From: Clostridia bacterium
GTDB lineage: Bacteria > Bacillota > Clostridia > Oscillospirales > CAG-382
Direction of reading: 5' to 3'
Assembly: GCA_017646185.1 (NCBI GenBank)
Contig: JAGCNA010000180.1
Location: 1-5,497, forward strand
DNA: 5,497 nt
The notes under the pieces were generated by a model that did no database searches, was not told the DNA's origin, and worked only from the letters and a program-made list of their open reading frames with translations. Position 1 is the stretch's first letter. The number at the start of each line of letters is the position of its first letter. Of the stretch, positions 1 through 5,497 are shown piece after piece. The translations under genes were made by a program, and so were the position numbers.

Positions 1-1
1 A

Positions 2-310
2 ATGGCAGTGGAATTTTACAAGGATTTTTACCCTCAGCACAAGCCCAAAGCAATAGCGGGATTTTCCTGGATATTCTCTCCCCAGCTTGAAAAGGTACTG
101 CCCGAAACCAGTAACATACTCGCCGTTAACCGCAGTATGCACATTCTTCCCTCCACCGGTTCTTTCGGTGCGGATTGCCGCTTTATACGTGAAGGCTCAA
201 GCCTGCAAAAGCGTATGGCAGTTGAATGCGAAAAAGGCACCGAATTCCACTACGCAGTAATGTATACCGCTATCGATGAGATAGATACATTCGGTACCCC
301 TGTAAAATAA
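2..310 (+). CDS. GNAT-fold acyltransferase-like protein, C-terminal fragment (GNAT_C domain), 5' truncated
   Basis: This is the last ~102 residues of a gene that begins upstream of the window. The ATG at position 2 is probably an internal methionine, because no ribosome binding site can be seen before it. The residues FYKDFYP, the SWIFSPQLEKVLP stretch followed by SNI, and the late SLQKRM and DEIDTFGTP blocks resemble the C-terminal domain of the Firmicutes 'acyltransferase domain-containing' proteins (GNAT_C, formerly a DUF). In that family an N-terminal NAT-like domain precedes this part, and the full protein is usually about 300 residues. The acyl-CoA binding region would be outside the window, and the substrate is unknown for the family. 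The gene ends in TAA and is followed 15 bases later by an intrinsic terminator, so it is the last gene of its transcript. The family assignment is from memory of the motif pattern and is fairly confident; the activity is inferred. Confidence 0.68.
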   Translation: MAVEFYKDFYPQHKPKAIAGFSWIFSPQLEKVLPETSNILAVNRSMHILPSTGSFGADCRFIREGSSLQKRMAVECEKGTEFHYAVMYTAIDEIDTFGTPVK

Positions 311-325
311 AGTATTAAAAAAATC

Positions 326-362
326 AGGACAGAGATTGCAAAAAACATTCTCTGTCCTTTTT
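326..362. terminator. Rho-independent terminator, probably bidirectional
   Basis: A perfect 10-bp stem pairs 326-335 (AGGACAGAGA) with 349-358 (TCTCTGTCCT) around a 13-nt A-rich loop. It is followed on the plus strand by a run of T (358-362). It lies 15 bases past the stop of the plus-strand GNAT-like gene. Read on the minus strand, the same stem is followed by GATTTTTTTAA, so it can also end the convergent operon that closes at 462. Confidence 0.85.
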
Positions 363-428
363 GTTGTGTCACTTTTGTTGCATTTTTGCTTTAATACTTA
401 CAATTTTTGGGGTAAATGCATGTTTGAA

Positions 429-451
429 GTGCACCGTAAAACACGGTGCAC
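429..451. other. Hairpin in the 3' untranslated region of the glycosidase operon
   Basis: A perfect 9-bp inverted repeat, GTGCACCGT (429-437) and ACGGTGCAC (443-451), has a 5-nt loop AAAAC. It begins 10 bases downstream of the stop codon of the minus-strand GH20 gene. No U-tract directly follows it on the minus strand, where the next bases are TTCAAACATGC. It is therefore not a textbook terminator by itself. It could stabilise the mRNA 3' end after termination at the next hairpin (326-358), or act as an atypical terminator. The rest of 311-461 holds no ORF that I can support. Confidence 0.6.
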
Positions 452-461
452 CAATTAACTG

Positions 462-3125
462 TTACTTTTTCTTTTTAAAGATAAAATATGCGGCGGCTGC
501 GGCAACAGCGGCTGCGGCAACGCCCAGACCTATCCACAGACCTACGTTATTTTTCTTTACGGGTAAAACATCTGCGGGAGAAGACGTATCCGAAACGTTT
601 TCCTTTGAAGCTTCAAAAGCGGACATTTCCTGTTGCAGGTCTTCCACAAGTGCCGCAAGGTGGGTATCGTATATCTTTTCTTCGTCCAGATAGTTCTCTA
701 ATCTTTGCATAGCGGTTTTAAGAGATGCGGGTGCCCCCTCTATAGCCATATCCAAAGCCTTGTTTACAAGCTCGTTATACTCCTTGGGATTAAAGCCGTA
801 GACTTCGAATTCCAGAATACCTCCGCTGTAATACGCATTCCATTCGGGAACGTGAAAACGTTTATTTTGCTGATATTTTATATAACGGGCATTAATGGGT
901 ATGATATCGATCTCGTCGGTCTGCTTTGCTCTGTCCTCGCCCTTCTGTATGTGGGCAACCTCTACATAGTTTTCGCCGTCTTCGGAAACAAAAATATTGT
1001 AATCCGAAATGTGTTCCTTGAACTGAATTACCACCTTATTTATGGAACGGACCGAGCCAAGGTCAACTATCATCCATTGATGATCCGCTTTGGCGGAGAA
1101 CGATACACGTGTGTCAAGGTTTCCGTCAAACGCAAGATCGGGAGTAAATCTGCCGTCATCTACCTCCAAGCCGGAAACGGTGGCGGTTTTGCCGAAAGCG
1201 TAATTGCCATTTATAACACGGCTTGACAAATCTGCCGCTCCGCTTTCAACAGAGAGGTTTTCTACCTTTCCGTCAAGTCCTTCGCCGATCTTTTCAAGAG
1301 GAAGTGTAAAGGTGGAGCTTCTTGTTAAAGAAGTGTTTTTGGTGTTAATGGGTGTATAGAAATAAGTATCGTTTACCACAAGCACCGTCTGTCTTTTATC
1401 TGCGATCAACTTAATATTTGTCTTCTCACCCTCTGCCAGCTTGTGCTTGAATTTAAAATCGTATACGCCGCGCTTAAAGCCCATAGAGCCGTCTTTTGCT
1501 ACGTAAAATTCGCCTTCGCTTCCGCCGAAGAGAGTAAATCCGTTTCCGAGGGAATTTACGGTAACGTCAATGCTTGCGGTATAGGGCCAGCCAAAGGATT
1601 TAACGCCTTCGGGCACGGTGCCGTTAATATTTTCCAAATCGTGGCGTCCGGGGTCGCCCTCGGGCGCATAGAGAGAAAGCTTTTCATAACGGGAAACGAA
1701 ATCGGAAGCATCTATTTCTTTAGTCTGCTCGCCGCACCAGGTCTTTTCGGACATTAAGCAAACTGCGCCGCGGATACGGTCGAAAATATCAAAAATTGAA
1801 AATCCGCTGTATTCGGTGTGAAGATCGTTCCAAAGTGCAAAGTTTGCGCCCAGAAGCTGCTCGTGGTCGGGGTCAACCTTGGTAGAGGCATCGTAACCCA
1901 TATAATTTACATACCAAGTGGTATAAAGGGACTGAAGATTATAGTAATCCGCAAAGCCGTAGTTTCCGCCGGGAACGATATACAATACGGGACCGCAGGT
2001 GTTGATAATATCGTAACCCATATCGAAAAGGGTCTTGTAATCGGAAAGCTCTACTGCCCAGAAGTTTGCTTCCGCTTCGGAGGAAACGGGAGTTTCGCCG
2101 TTAAAGCCCTTGTTACCGAAGGAGCCCCAGAAACGAGGAATATAACCGCGGGAATTAACGTGATCTATAAGCTCGTCGGTATAAGCACGCATAAGCTCGT
2201 TATATCCATCGGGGTATTCGTCGGTACCGATATGCACTCTCTTGGAAACAAACACGGGGTCGTCCCCTGTCATATATTCATCAAAAAGGTCTTTTACAAA
2301 CTGAACAACCTCGGGCTTTGAAATATCAAGATGTCCGCTATCCAGCATATAATCGGAGTTTACGTTATTAAAGCAGGCGGAATGTGCGGGAGTATCAATT
2401 TCGGTTATAACCTCTACACCGTATTCCAGCATACGCTTTTGGTATGCGCGGTATTCGTCCTTGGTATAATAGCCGTCGGTTGCGGTCAAGCCTTCAACAT
2501 CGCTTTCCAAACGAAAAGCGGAATAGTTGTTCGCACCTTTATCGTTTATATGCAGATGAATCTCGTTAAGCTTGAAGAATGCGTAATATTTGGTTATTTC
2601 CTCTACGTAATCAAGAGGAATCCAGGCTCTGCCCACGTCAAGCATACCGCCGCGTATTTGATAATAGCTAAAGTCTCTTGCTTTTCCGCAGGGAACGTAT
2701 CCGTCCGCCTTGACAGACTGCAAGATAGTATACACGCTGTACAAAAAGCCGATATCTTCAGGAGCTTTTACGGTTATGGTCTTTTCGGTAATCTCCATAG
2801 TATATCCGTCTTTGCCAAGCGCTTCGTCGCTTTTATCGGTTACAAAGAAGATGTCTCCACCTTCTTCCGCAAATACCACATCACCGCCCAGATAGGAGGA
2901 AAAGGATTCGGTAATAATATCCTTTTTTTCATCGGAAACGGTTGCGTCTTTTACGTTTATCTTAACCGTGTCCGAAAGCTTGAATTCCCCCGTGCCTCCG
3001 TTCCATTCGCGGATAGCAGGGATAACGGTGGGCGCTTTGTTTGTACCTGCCGCTCCGCCGCCTATACAGCAAAGGGGCATTACGGTTGCCGCAGAAATCA
3101 AAAACGCCAAAATTCTTTTTTTCAT
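462..3125 (-). CDS. Secreted, membrane-anchored GH20 glycosidase (beta-N-acetylhexosaminidase / lacto-N-biosidase-like) with F5/8-type domain
   Basis: An 887-residue surface enzyme predicted to release N-acetylhexosamine-type sugars from glycans. Domains in order: a signal peptide (1-27; KKR, hydrophobic core, small residues near 24-27, no convincing lipobox); a GH20 N-terminal alpha/beta domain (about 30-150); a GH20 barrel (about 155-490); a beta-sandwich (about 512-630); an F5/8-type discoidin/CBM32-like domain (about 640-777); a helical stretch (780-838); and a transmembrane helix (861-883) ending in KKKK. Visible active-site features are R158 in IRGGMLD, HLHIND (190-195), EIDTPAHS (242-249), the catalytic Asp-Glu pair D302-E303 in HIGTDEY (substrate-assisted retaining mechanism in this family), and W433-N-D435 late in the barrel. 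HIGTDEY in place of HIGGDE, together with YSAFRLES, recalls lacto-N-biosidase-type members rather than classical hexosaminidases. The start has GGGAGG 10 nt upstream. The ATG overlaps the stop of the preceding gene (ATGA). No LPXTG motif is present. Family is certain; substrate is inferred. Confidence 0.93.
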   Translation of the reverse strand: MKKRILAFLISAATVMPLCCIGGGAAGTNKAPTVIPAIREWNGGTGEFKLSDTVKINVKDATVSDEKKDIITESFSSYLGGDVVFAEEGGDIFFVTDKSDEALGKDGYTMEITEKTITVKAPEDIGFLYSVYTILQSVKADGYVPCGKARDFSYYQIRGGMLDVGRAWIPLDYVEEITKYYAFFKLNEIHLHINDKGANNYSAFRLESDVEGLTATDGYYTKDEYRAYQKRMLEYGVEVITEIDTPAHSACFNNVNSDYMLDSGHLDISKPEVVQFVKDLFDEYMTGDDPVFVSKRVHIGTDEYPDGYNELMRAYTDELIDHVNSRGYIPRFWGSFGNKGFNGETPVSSEAEANFWAVELSDYKTLFDMGYDIINTCGPVLYIVPGGNYGFADYYNLQSLYTTWYVNYMGYDASTKVDPDHEQLLGANFALWNDLHTEYSGFSIFDIFDRIRGAVCLMSEKTWCGEQTKEIDASDFVSRYEKLSLYAPEGDPGRHDLENINGTVPEGVKSFGWPYTASIDVTVNSLGNGFTLFGGSEGEFYVAKDGSMGFKRGVYDFKFKHKLAEGEKTNIKLIADKRQTVLVVNDTYFYTPINTKNTSLTRSSTFTLPLEKIGEGLDGKVENLSVESGAADLSSRVINGNYAFGKTATVSGLEVDDGRFTPDLAFDGNLDTRVSFSAKADHQWMIVDLGSVRSINKVVIQFKEHISDYNIFVSEDGENYVEVAHIQKGEDRAKQTDEIDIIPINARYIKYQQNKRFHVPEWNAYYSGGILEFEVYGFNPKEYNELVNKALDMAIEGAPASLKTAMQRLENYLDEEKIYDTHLAALVEDLQQEMSAFEASKENVSDTSSPADVLPVKKNNVGLWIGLGVAAAAVAAAAAYFIFKKKK
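493..521 (-). repeat. Short tandem repeat (14-bp copies, 15-bp period) coding Val-Ala-Ala-Ala-Ala twice in the membrane anchor
   Basis: The 14-base unit GCGGCTGCGGCAAC occurs at 493-506 and again, identically, at 508-521, giving a 15-bp period in frame with the glycosidase gene. On the coding strand it specifies V869-A-A-A-A and V874-A-A-A-A within the C-terminal transmembrane helix. The repeat may have arisen by slippage or duplication. An in-frame gain or loss would change the helix length by five residues. Confidence 0.8.
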
Positions 3126-4213
3126 GTGTTAGTTTCCTCCCTTATATTTAAAAAACTTCCAATTTCACACGCATTTTCTTTTATATATTCAAATGTCAGC
3201 ACCCTTTGAATATCCGAAAATCCGTTTATATTTGTTTCATTGAAAAGCGTTGAATCTTCACCGCTTTTTATACACTTATATATTTCGCCGAACAAGGGCC
3301 AGCGCATATATGAGATCATCGTTTCCTCAAGCCAATATTCCCATTTTATATGGGGAGTCAGCTTGGCAAGACGGCGGAATTCAAGATACATGGGAAGTCC
3401 GTCCCCCGCATCGTGCCATATATCCGCCAGAACGTAATCGCAATCCGTTTTGGGAAGGATCTTTTTTGCGTGGAAAAAAGCATCCTCACACACAACCTTT
3501 ATCTTATCTTTATTCGGGAAAAGGGGCAAAATATTTTGGGTAAAGAGATCTATTACGTTTTTGTCCTTTTCCACAACAGTTACGCTTTTTACGTTTTCTT
3601 TTGCAGATGCCATATAGGGAAAATATCCCAATCCCAAGCCGTAGGTTACCACGTTGCCAAAGCAATTTTTAACCGCATTTTCCAAGGTGGCGGTTTCGTT
3701 TGGCATAAGTGTCATCCATTCCCTGCCGTTTTGAAGCACTGCGGGAAAGGAAAACTTTTCTCTGAAAAATCCTATTCTGGGAAGCTCGGTGTAATCGGGT
3801 AAAAGCAAAGGATCGTTATACACAAAGGCTTCGTAAGGGGCAAGAGAAAGCTGCTTTAACTCCCACTCGTTTTGCTTTACGTCGTTAAAGGATACGTTGC
3901 GGTAATATGGGTTTGAACAGTAATAAAAGGAATCAAGGCATTTTACGGAATTGGGAAGGTATTTGCGGATTATAAGCCTGTCTTCCTCGTTTTCCGTATC
4001 CAAGCCGAGCAGTACGGTCAGCGCGGCGCAAAAGGCTTCCTCGGCGCTCGCCGAAGTATCGTCCATAAGCTCTTTTATATATTCGTATTTAACCCCATCG
4101 GGAAACAGATTCAGATATCTGCTTAAAAGAGAGGTAAAACGAAAATTGGTTTTACGTGTTTTTTCAAGCCTTTCTACCCGTGCTATATCTGCCGAAGCAA
4201 GATAAAACTTCAT
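3122..4213 (-). CDS. Class I SAM-dependent methyltransferase-like protein (spermidine synthase-like Rossmann fold)
   Basis: About 363 residues, cytoplasmic, with no signal peptide or membrane segment. Residues 1-180 form a mostly helical N-terminal region that I do not recognise. From about 186 a Rossmann fold begins: motif I VTYGLGLGYFPY (189-200), an acidic residue ending strand 2 (VTVVEKD, E215), CEDAFFH (242-248, D244), and strand 4 DYVLADIWHDAGDG (259-272). This layout matches spermidine synthase-like SAM-binding proteins, but the substrate cannot be read from the sequence. A longer form starts at GTG 4228 (368 residues). I prefer ATG 4213 because AAGGCGGTGA (4225-4234, one mismatch from the ideal) lies 11 nt before it, whereas the GTG is buried inside that Shine-Dalgarno. 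The predicted transcription start near 4235 would also leave the GTG almost no leader. It is the first gene of a two-gene operon and overlaps the glycosidase by 4 nt. Fold confident; methyl transfer inferred. Confidence 0.8.
   Translation of the reverse strand: MKFYLASADIARVERLEKTRKTNFRFTSLLSRYLNLFPDGVKYEYIKELMDDTSASAEEAFCAALTVLLGLDTENEEDRLIIRKYLPNSVKCLDSFYYCSNPYYRNVSFNDVKQNEWELKQLSLAPYEAFVYNDPLLLPDYTELPRIGFFREKFSFPAVLQNGREWMTLMPNETATLENAVKNCFGNVVTYGLGLGYFPYMASAKENVKSVTVVEKDKNVIDLFTQNILPLFPNKDKIKVVCEDAFFHAKKILPKTDCDYVLADIWHDAGDGLPMYLEFRRLAKLTPHIKWEYWLEETMISYMRWPLFGEIYKCIKSGEDSTLFNETNINGFSDIQRVLTFEYIKENACEIGSFLNIREETNT
3136..3141 (-). promoter_or_regulatory. Shine-Dalgarno of the GH20 glycosidase gene, inside the upstream gene
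   Basis: GGGAGG on the minus strand lies 10 nt before the ATG at 3125-3123. It sits within the last codons of the methyltransferase-like gene. Together with the ATGA stop/start overlap, this suggests translational coupling with independent re-initiation capacity. Confidence 0.8.
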
Positions 4214-4224
4214 TTTTGCAAAGT

Positions 4225-4234
4225 TCACCGCCTT
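4225..4234 (-). promoter_or_regulatory. Shine-Dalgarno deciding the methyltransferase-like start
   Basis: AAGGCGGTGA on the minus strand matches the anti-SD complement AAGGAGGTGA at 9 of 10 positions and is 11 nt from the ATG at 4213. It contains the competing GTG start at 4228, which argues against that GTG being used. Confidence 0.6.
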
Positions 4235-4241
4235 TTAATTG

Positions 4242-4270
4242 ATTTTACATTAACAATACCCAAAAGTCAA
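4242..4270 (-). promoter_or_regulatory. Sigma-70-type promoter of the methyltransferase-glycosidase operon
   Basis: On the minus strand the -35 box TTGACT (4265-4270, 5 of 6 to TTGACA) and the -10 box TAAAAT (4242-4247, 5 of 6 to TATAAT) are separated by exactly 17 bp. The start of transcription would fall near 4235, about 22 nt before the ATG at 4213. Confidence 0.72.
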
Positions 4271-4276
4271 TATTGA
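4267..4276. promoter_or_regulatory. Perfect 10-bp palindrome between two divergent promoters (possible operator)
   Basis: TCAATATTGA is a perfect palindrome that covers parts of both -35 boxes (minus-strand 4265-4270, plus-strand 4273-4278). It could bind a dimeric regulator, or it may simply result from two TTGA-starting -35 boxes placed head to head. No regulator gene is visible nearby. Confidence 0.4.
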
Positions 4277-4301
4277 AATAGACGCAAGTTTGTGCTACAC
4301 T
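4273..4301 (+). promoter_or_regulatory. Sigma-70-type promoter with extended -10 for the ASCH-TrmO gene
   Basis: The -35 box TTGAAA (4273-4278, 5 of 6) and the -10 box TACACT (4296-4301, 4 of 6) have a 17-bp spacer. A TGC directly before the -10 (4293-4295) forms an extended -10 (TGn). The predicted transcription start is near 4308, at the Shine-Dalgarno itself, so the leader would be only about 14 nt. Confidence 0.7.
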
Positions 4302-4307
4302 ACTCAC

Positions 4308-4317
4308 AAGAGGTGAT
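4308..4317 (+). promoter_or_regulatory. Shine-Dalgarno deciding the ASCH-TrmO start
   Basis: AAGAGGTGAT, with GAGGTGAT complementary to the 16S tail, ends 4 nt before the ATG at 4322 (8 nt from the GAGG core). It supports that ATG over the in-frame GTG at 4292, which lies upstream of the predicted transcription start. Confidence 0.85.
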
Positions 4318-4321
4318 ATCG

Positions 4322-5320
4322 ATGATTCACAATATGATGCTTGCAAGCGAGCCTTTTGAAAGTATATATAACGGCACGAAGACAGTAGAATACAGATTAT
4401 TCGACGAAAAACGCAAAAAAATCTCCGTGGGTGATACTATCGTTTTCACCAACAGAGATAGCGGCGATACCGTTAAGGTTTCCGTGACTGAAATTAACGT
4501 GTTTGAAAGCTTTTTTGATTTGTTTTCTGCGCTGGGCTGCGAAGGCGAGTACCGCCGCCGTACCCCACAACAGCTTGCGGACAGTATGCGGGAATATTAT
4601 ACCGCCGAGCAGGAAAAAGAGCACGGCGTTGTTGCTATCGGAATTCGCACTGTAGGTCCGGAATTGCGGATTATTGCCAGAGTGAAAAACGATTTTCCCA
4701 CCAAGTTCGGATTGCCGCGGCAAGGTGGACTTGTGGAGGAGATAAAAGGAACAATTAATTTTTTGCCCGAATACCGTGTAAAGGAAGCGTTAAAGGGCTT
4801 GGAGGGATATTCCCACGTTTGGGTGATATGGGGATTTTCCCTTGCGGAAAGAGAGGACTGGTCCCCCACCGTGCGTCCGCCCCGTCTTGGGGGAAACACA
4901 CGAATGGGCGTTTTTGCCACCCGTTCCCCTTACAGACCGAATTCTATCGGTATGTCCTGCCTGAAGCTGGAAGGTATTGACCGGGAAAACTGTGTTTTGC
5001 AGGTTTCGGGAATGGATATGTGCAGCGGAACTCCGGTATACGATATCAAACCCTACCTTGCCTTTACCGATAGTAAGCCGGAGGCTGTCTGCGGCTTTGC
5101 TGAAGAGAAAAAGGATTATTACATAGAAGTAATTATCCCCGATGAGATCGGCAAAAAGCTTTCAAAGGAAAAGCTGGAGGGGCTTATTGGCGCGCTGCGT
5201 GATGACCCACGCCCTGCGTATAAACGGGAAGAGGAAAAGGAATACGGTTTTTCCTACGCCGGAAAAGAAGTAAAATTCGTTTACAAAAACGGCGCTTTGG
5301 TAGTAACCGAAATCGTGTAA
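4322..5320 (+). CDS. trmO: ASCH domain fused to TrmO-type tRNA (adenine(37)-N6)-methyltransferase
   Basis: A 332-residue cytoplasmic fusion. Residues 1-110 are an ASCH (PUA-like, RNA-binding) domain: its hallmark G18-x-K20-x-x-E23-x-R25 is followed by SVGDTIVF (35-42). Residues 114-332 are a TrmO/TsaA/YaeB-family protein. Visible blocks are KFGLPRQGGL (128-137), RVKEALKGLEGYSHVWVIW (152-170), RPPRLGGNTRMGVFATRSP (185-203), RPNSIGMS (205-212) and GTPVYDIKPY (236-245). The C-terminal lobe has DPRPAY (295-300) and YGFSY (308-312). In Escherichia coli TrmO uses SAM to convert t6A37 of threonine tRNA to m6t6A37; that reaction is inferred here by homology. Stand-alone TrmO is about 230 residues, so the extra length is the ASCH domain. 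ASCH domains include RNA binders and an N4-acetylcytidine amidohydrolase, so this one may help bind tRNA or have its own activity. It is transcribed alone from its own promoter and ends at a strong terminator. Family assignment is strong; the role of the ASCH part is open. Confidence 0.92.
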   Translation: MIHNMMLASEPFESIYNGTKTVEYRLFDEKRKKISVGDTIVFTNRDSGDTVKVSVTEINVFESFFDLFSALGCEGEYRRRTPQQLADSMREYYTAEQEKEHGVVAIGIRTVGPELRIIARVKNDFPTKFGLPRQGGLVEEIKGTINFLPEYRVKEALKGLEGYSHVWVIWGFSLAEREDWSPTVRPPRLGGNTRMGVFATRSPYRPNSIGMSCLKLEGIDRENCVLQVSGMDMCSGTPVYDIKPYLAFTDSKPEAVCGFAEEKKDYYIEVIIPDEIGKKLSKEKLEGLIGALRDDPRPAYKREEEKEYGFSYAGKEVKFVYKNGALVVTEIV

Positions 5321-5324
5321 AAGT

Positions 5325-5358
5325 AAAACCCCCGATTTTATCGGGGGTTTTGGTTTTT
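5325..5358. terminator. Strong Rho-independent terminator between convergent genes
   Basis: A 12-bp perfect stem, AAAACCCCCGAT (5325-5336) paired with ATCGGGGGTTTT (5340-5351), has a 3-nt loop. It is followed by GG and a T run (5354-5358). It starts 5 bases after the ASCH-TrmO stop. The arms carry A4/T4 at the base, so it should also work for the minus-strand gene ending at 5357. Confidence 0.93.
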
Positions 5359-5497
5359 ATTCATCTTTCATTACGGAAACTATGTATTCGGCGCATTTTT
5401 CGATGCCGATGACACCGCTGTCGAGGCACAAATGGTAATTAAGAGAATTGCCCCATTCTTCGCCGGTATAATGTTTATAATGAGCGCGGCGCTTTGC
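5357..5497 (-). CDS. Cytidylate kinase-like family protein, C-terminal fragment
   Basis: The minus strand is open from the window edge to a TAA at 5359-5357, giving 46 C-terminal residues. The motifs RRAHYKHYTGEEWG, NYHLCLDS, then G-I-E-K-C are typical of the C-terminus of the AAA_26 'cytidylate kinase-like family' proteins found across Firmicutes. That family resembles CMP kinase but has a poorly defined substrate. The P-loop would lie in the missing N-terminal part. The gene converges on the ASCH-TrmO gene and shares its terminator. The fragment was too short to appear as a long ORF but the match is clear; kinase activity cannot be judged from it. Confidence 0.8.
   Translation of the reverse strand, partial: AKRRAHYKHYTGEEWGNSLNYHLCLDSGVIGIEKCAEYIVSVMKDE

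Noticed and set aside
363..428. T-rich intergenic stretch examined for a promoter, small RNA or small gene
   Set aside because: No paired -35/-10 with good spacing, no ribosome binding site and no conserved-looking peptide could be seen. It is spacer between a terminator and a hairpin.
705..1226. Plus-strand open frame (173 residues) opposite the F5/8-type domain
   Set aside because: It is a shadow of the well-supported GH20 gene, with no start signal and no recognisable motif.
3067..3071. Cys-Cys in the GH20 signal region as a lipoprotein attachment site
   Set aside because: The residues before either cysteine (M-P-L and P-L-C) do not fit the lipobox pattern, which needs a small residue at -1. 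Ordinary signal peptidase cleavage after the GGGAAG stretch is more likely.
2331..3209. Long plus-strand open frame (292 residues) opposite the start of the GH20 gene
   Set aside because: It lies antisense to a clear signal peptide and GH20 N-terminal domain, has no ribosome binding site that I can see, and its translation resembles no family. Long antisense frames like this arise from codon bias of the real gene.
4292..4321. Upstream GTG start for the ASCH-TrmO gene, adding 10 residues
   Set aside because: The GTG lies upstream of the predicted transcription start, has no Shine-Dalgarno, and overlaps the -10 region. The ATG at 4322 has a strong AAGAGGTGAT at proper distance.
1..5497. Search for an undescribed defence or mobile system
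   Set aside because: There are no transposase, integrase, toxin-antitoxin, nuclease or reverse transcriptase motifs, no CRISPR-like spaced repeats and no target-site duplications. The genes read as ordinary housekeeping and glycan-use functions.

Overview
The window looks like chromosomal DNA from a low-to-moderate GC Firmicute, most likely an uncultured gut Clostridia (Oscillospiraceae/Ruminococcaceae-like). This is inferred from strong AGGAGG-type Shine-Dalgarno sequences, compact operons, the protein families present (a GNAT_C acyltransferase-like protein, a membrane-anchored GH20 glycosidase, a cytidylate kinase-like protein), and intrinsic terminators closing each unit. I see no mobile element, CRISPR array, tRNA or rRNA, and no clear sign of a new multi-gene system.

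Layout, left to right. Positions 1-310 (+) hold the 3' end of a GNAT-fold acyltransferase-like gene. Positions 311-461 are a convergent intergenic region with a probable bidirectional terminator (326-362) and a second hairpin without a U-tract (429-451). Positions 462-4213 (-) are a two-gene operon. Its first gene is a Rossmann-fold SAM-dependent methyltransferase-like protein. Its second gene overlaps the first by an ATGA junction and encodes an 887-residue secreted, C-terminally membrane-anchored GH20 glycosidase of the hexosaminidase/lacto-N-biosidase type, with a beta-sandwich domain and an F5/8-type (CBM32-like) domain. Positions 4214-4321 hold two back-to-back promoters whose -35 boxes lie two bases apart on a 10-bp palindrome. 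Positions 4322-5320 (+) encode an ASCH-TrmO fusion. A strong stem-loop at 5325-5358 ends that gene and probably also the convergent gene on the minus strand (5357-5497), the C-terminus of a cytidylate kinase-like protein.

Functionally, the glycosidase is an outward-facing enzyme that probably trims N-acetylhexosamine-containing glycans (mucin, milk-type or other host glycans). The TrmO fusion is a probable tRNA position-37 modification enzyme. The methyltransferase-like gene is coupled to the glycosidase by transcription and translation, but no biochemical link is evident. The most interesting points are the ASCH-TrmO fusion, the compact divergent promoter pair, and the coupling of a cytoplasmic methyltransferase-like protein to a cell-surface glycosidase.
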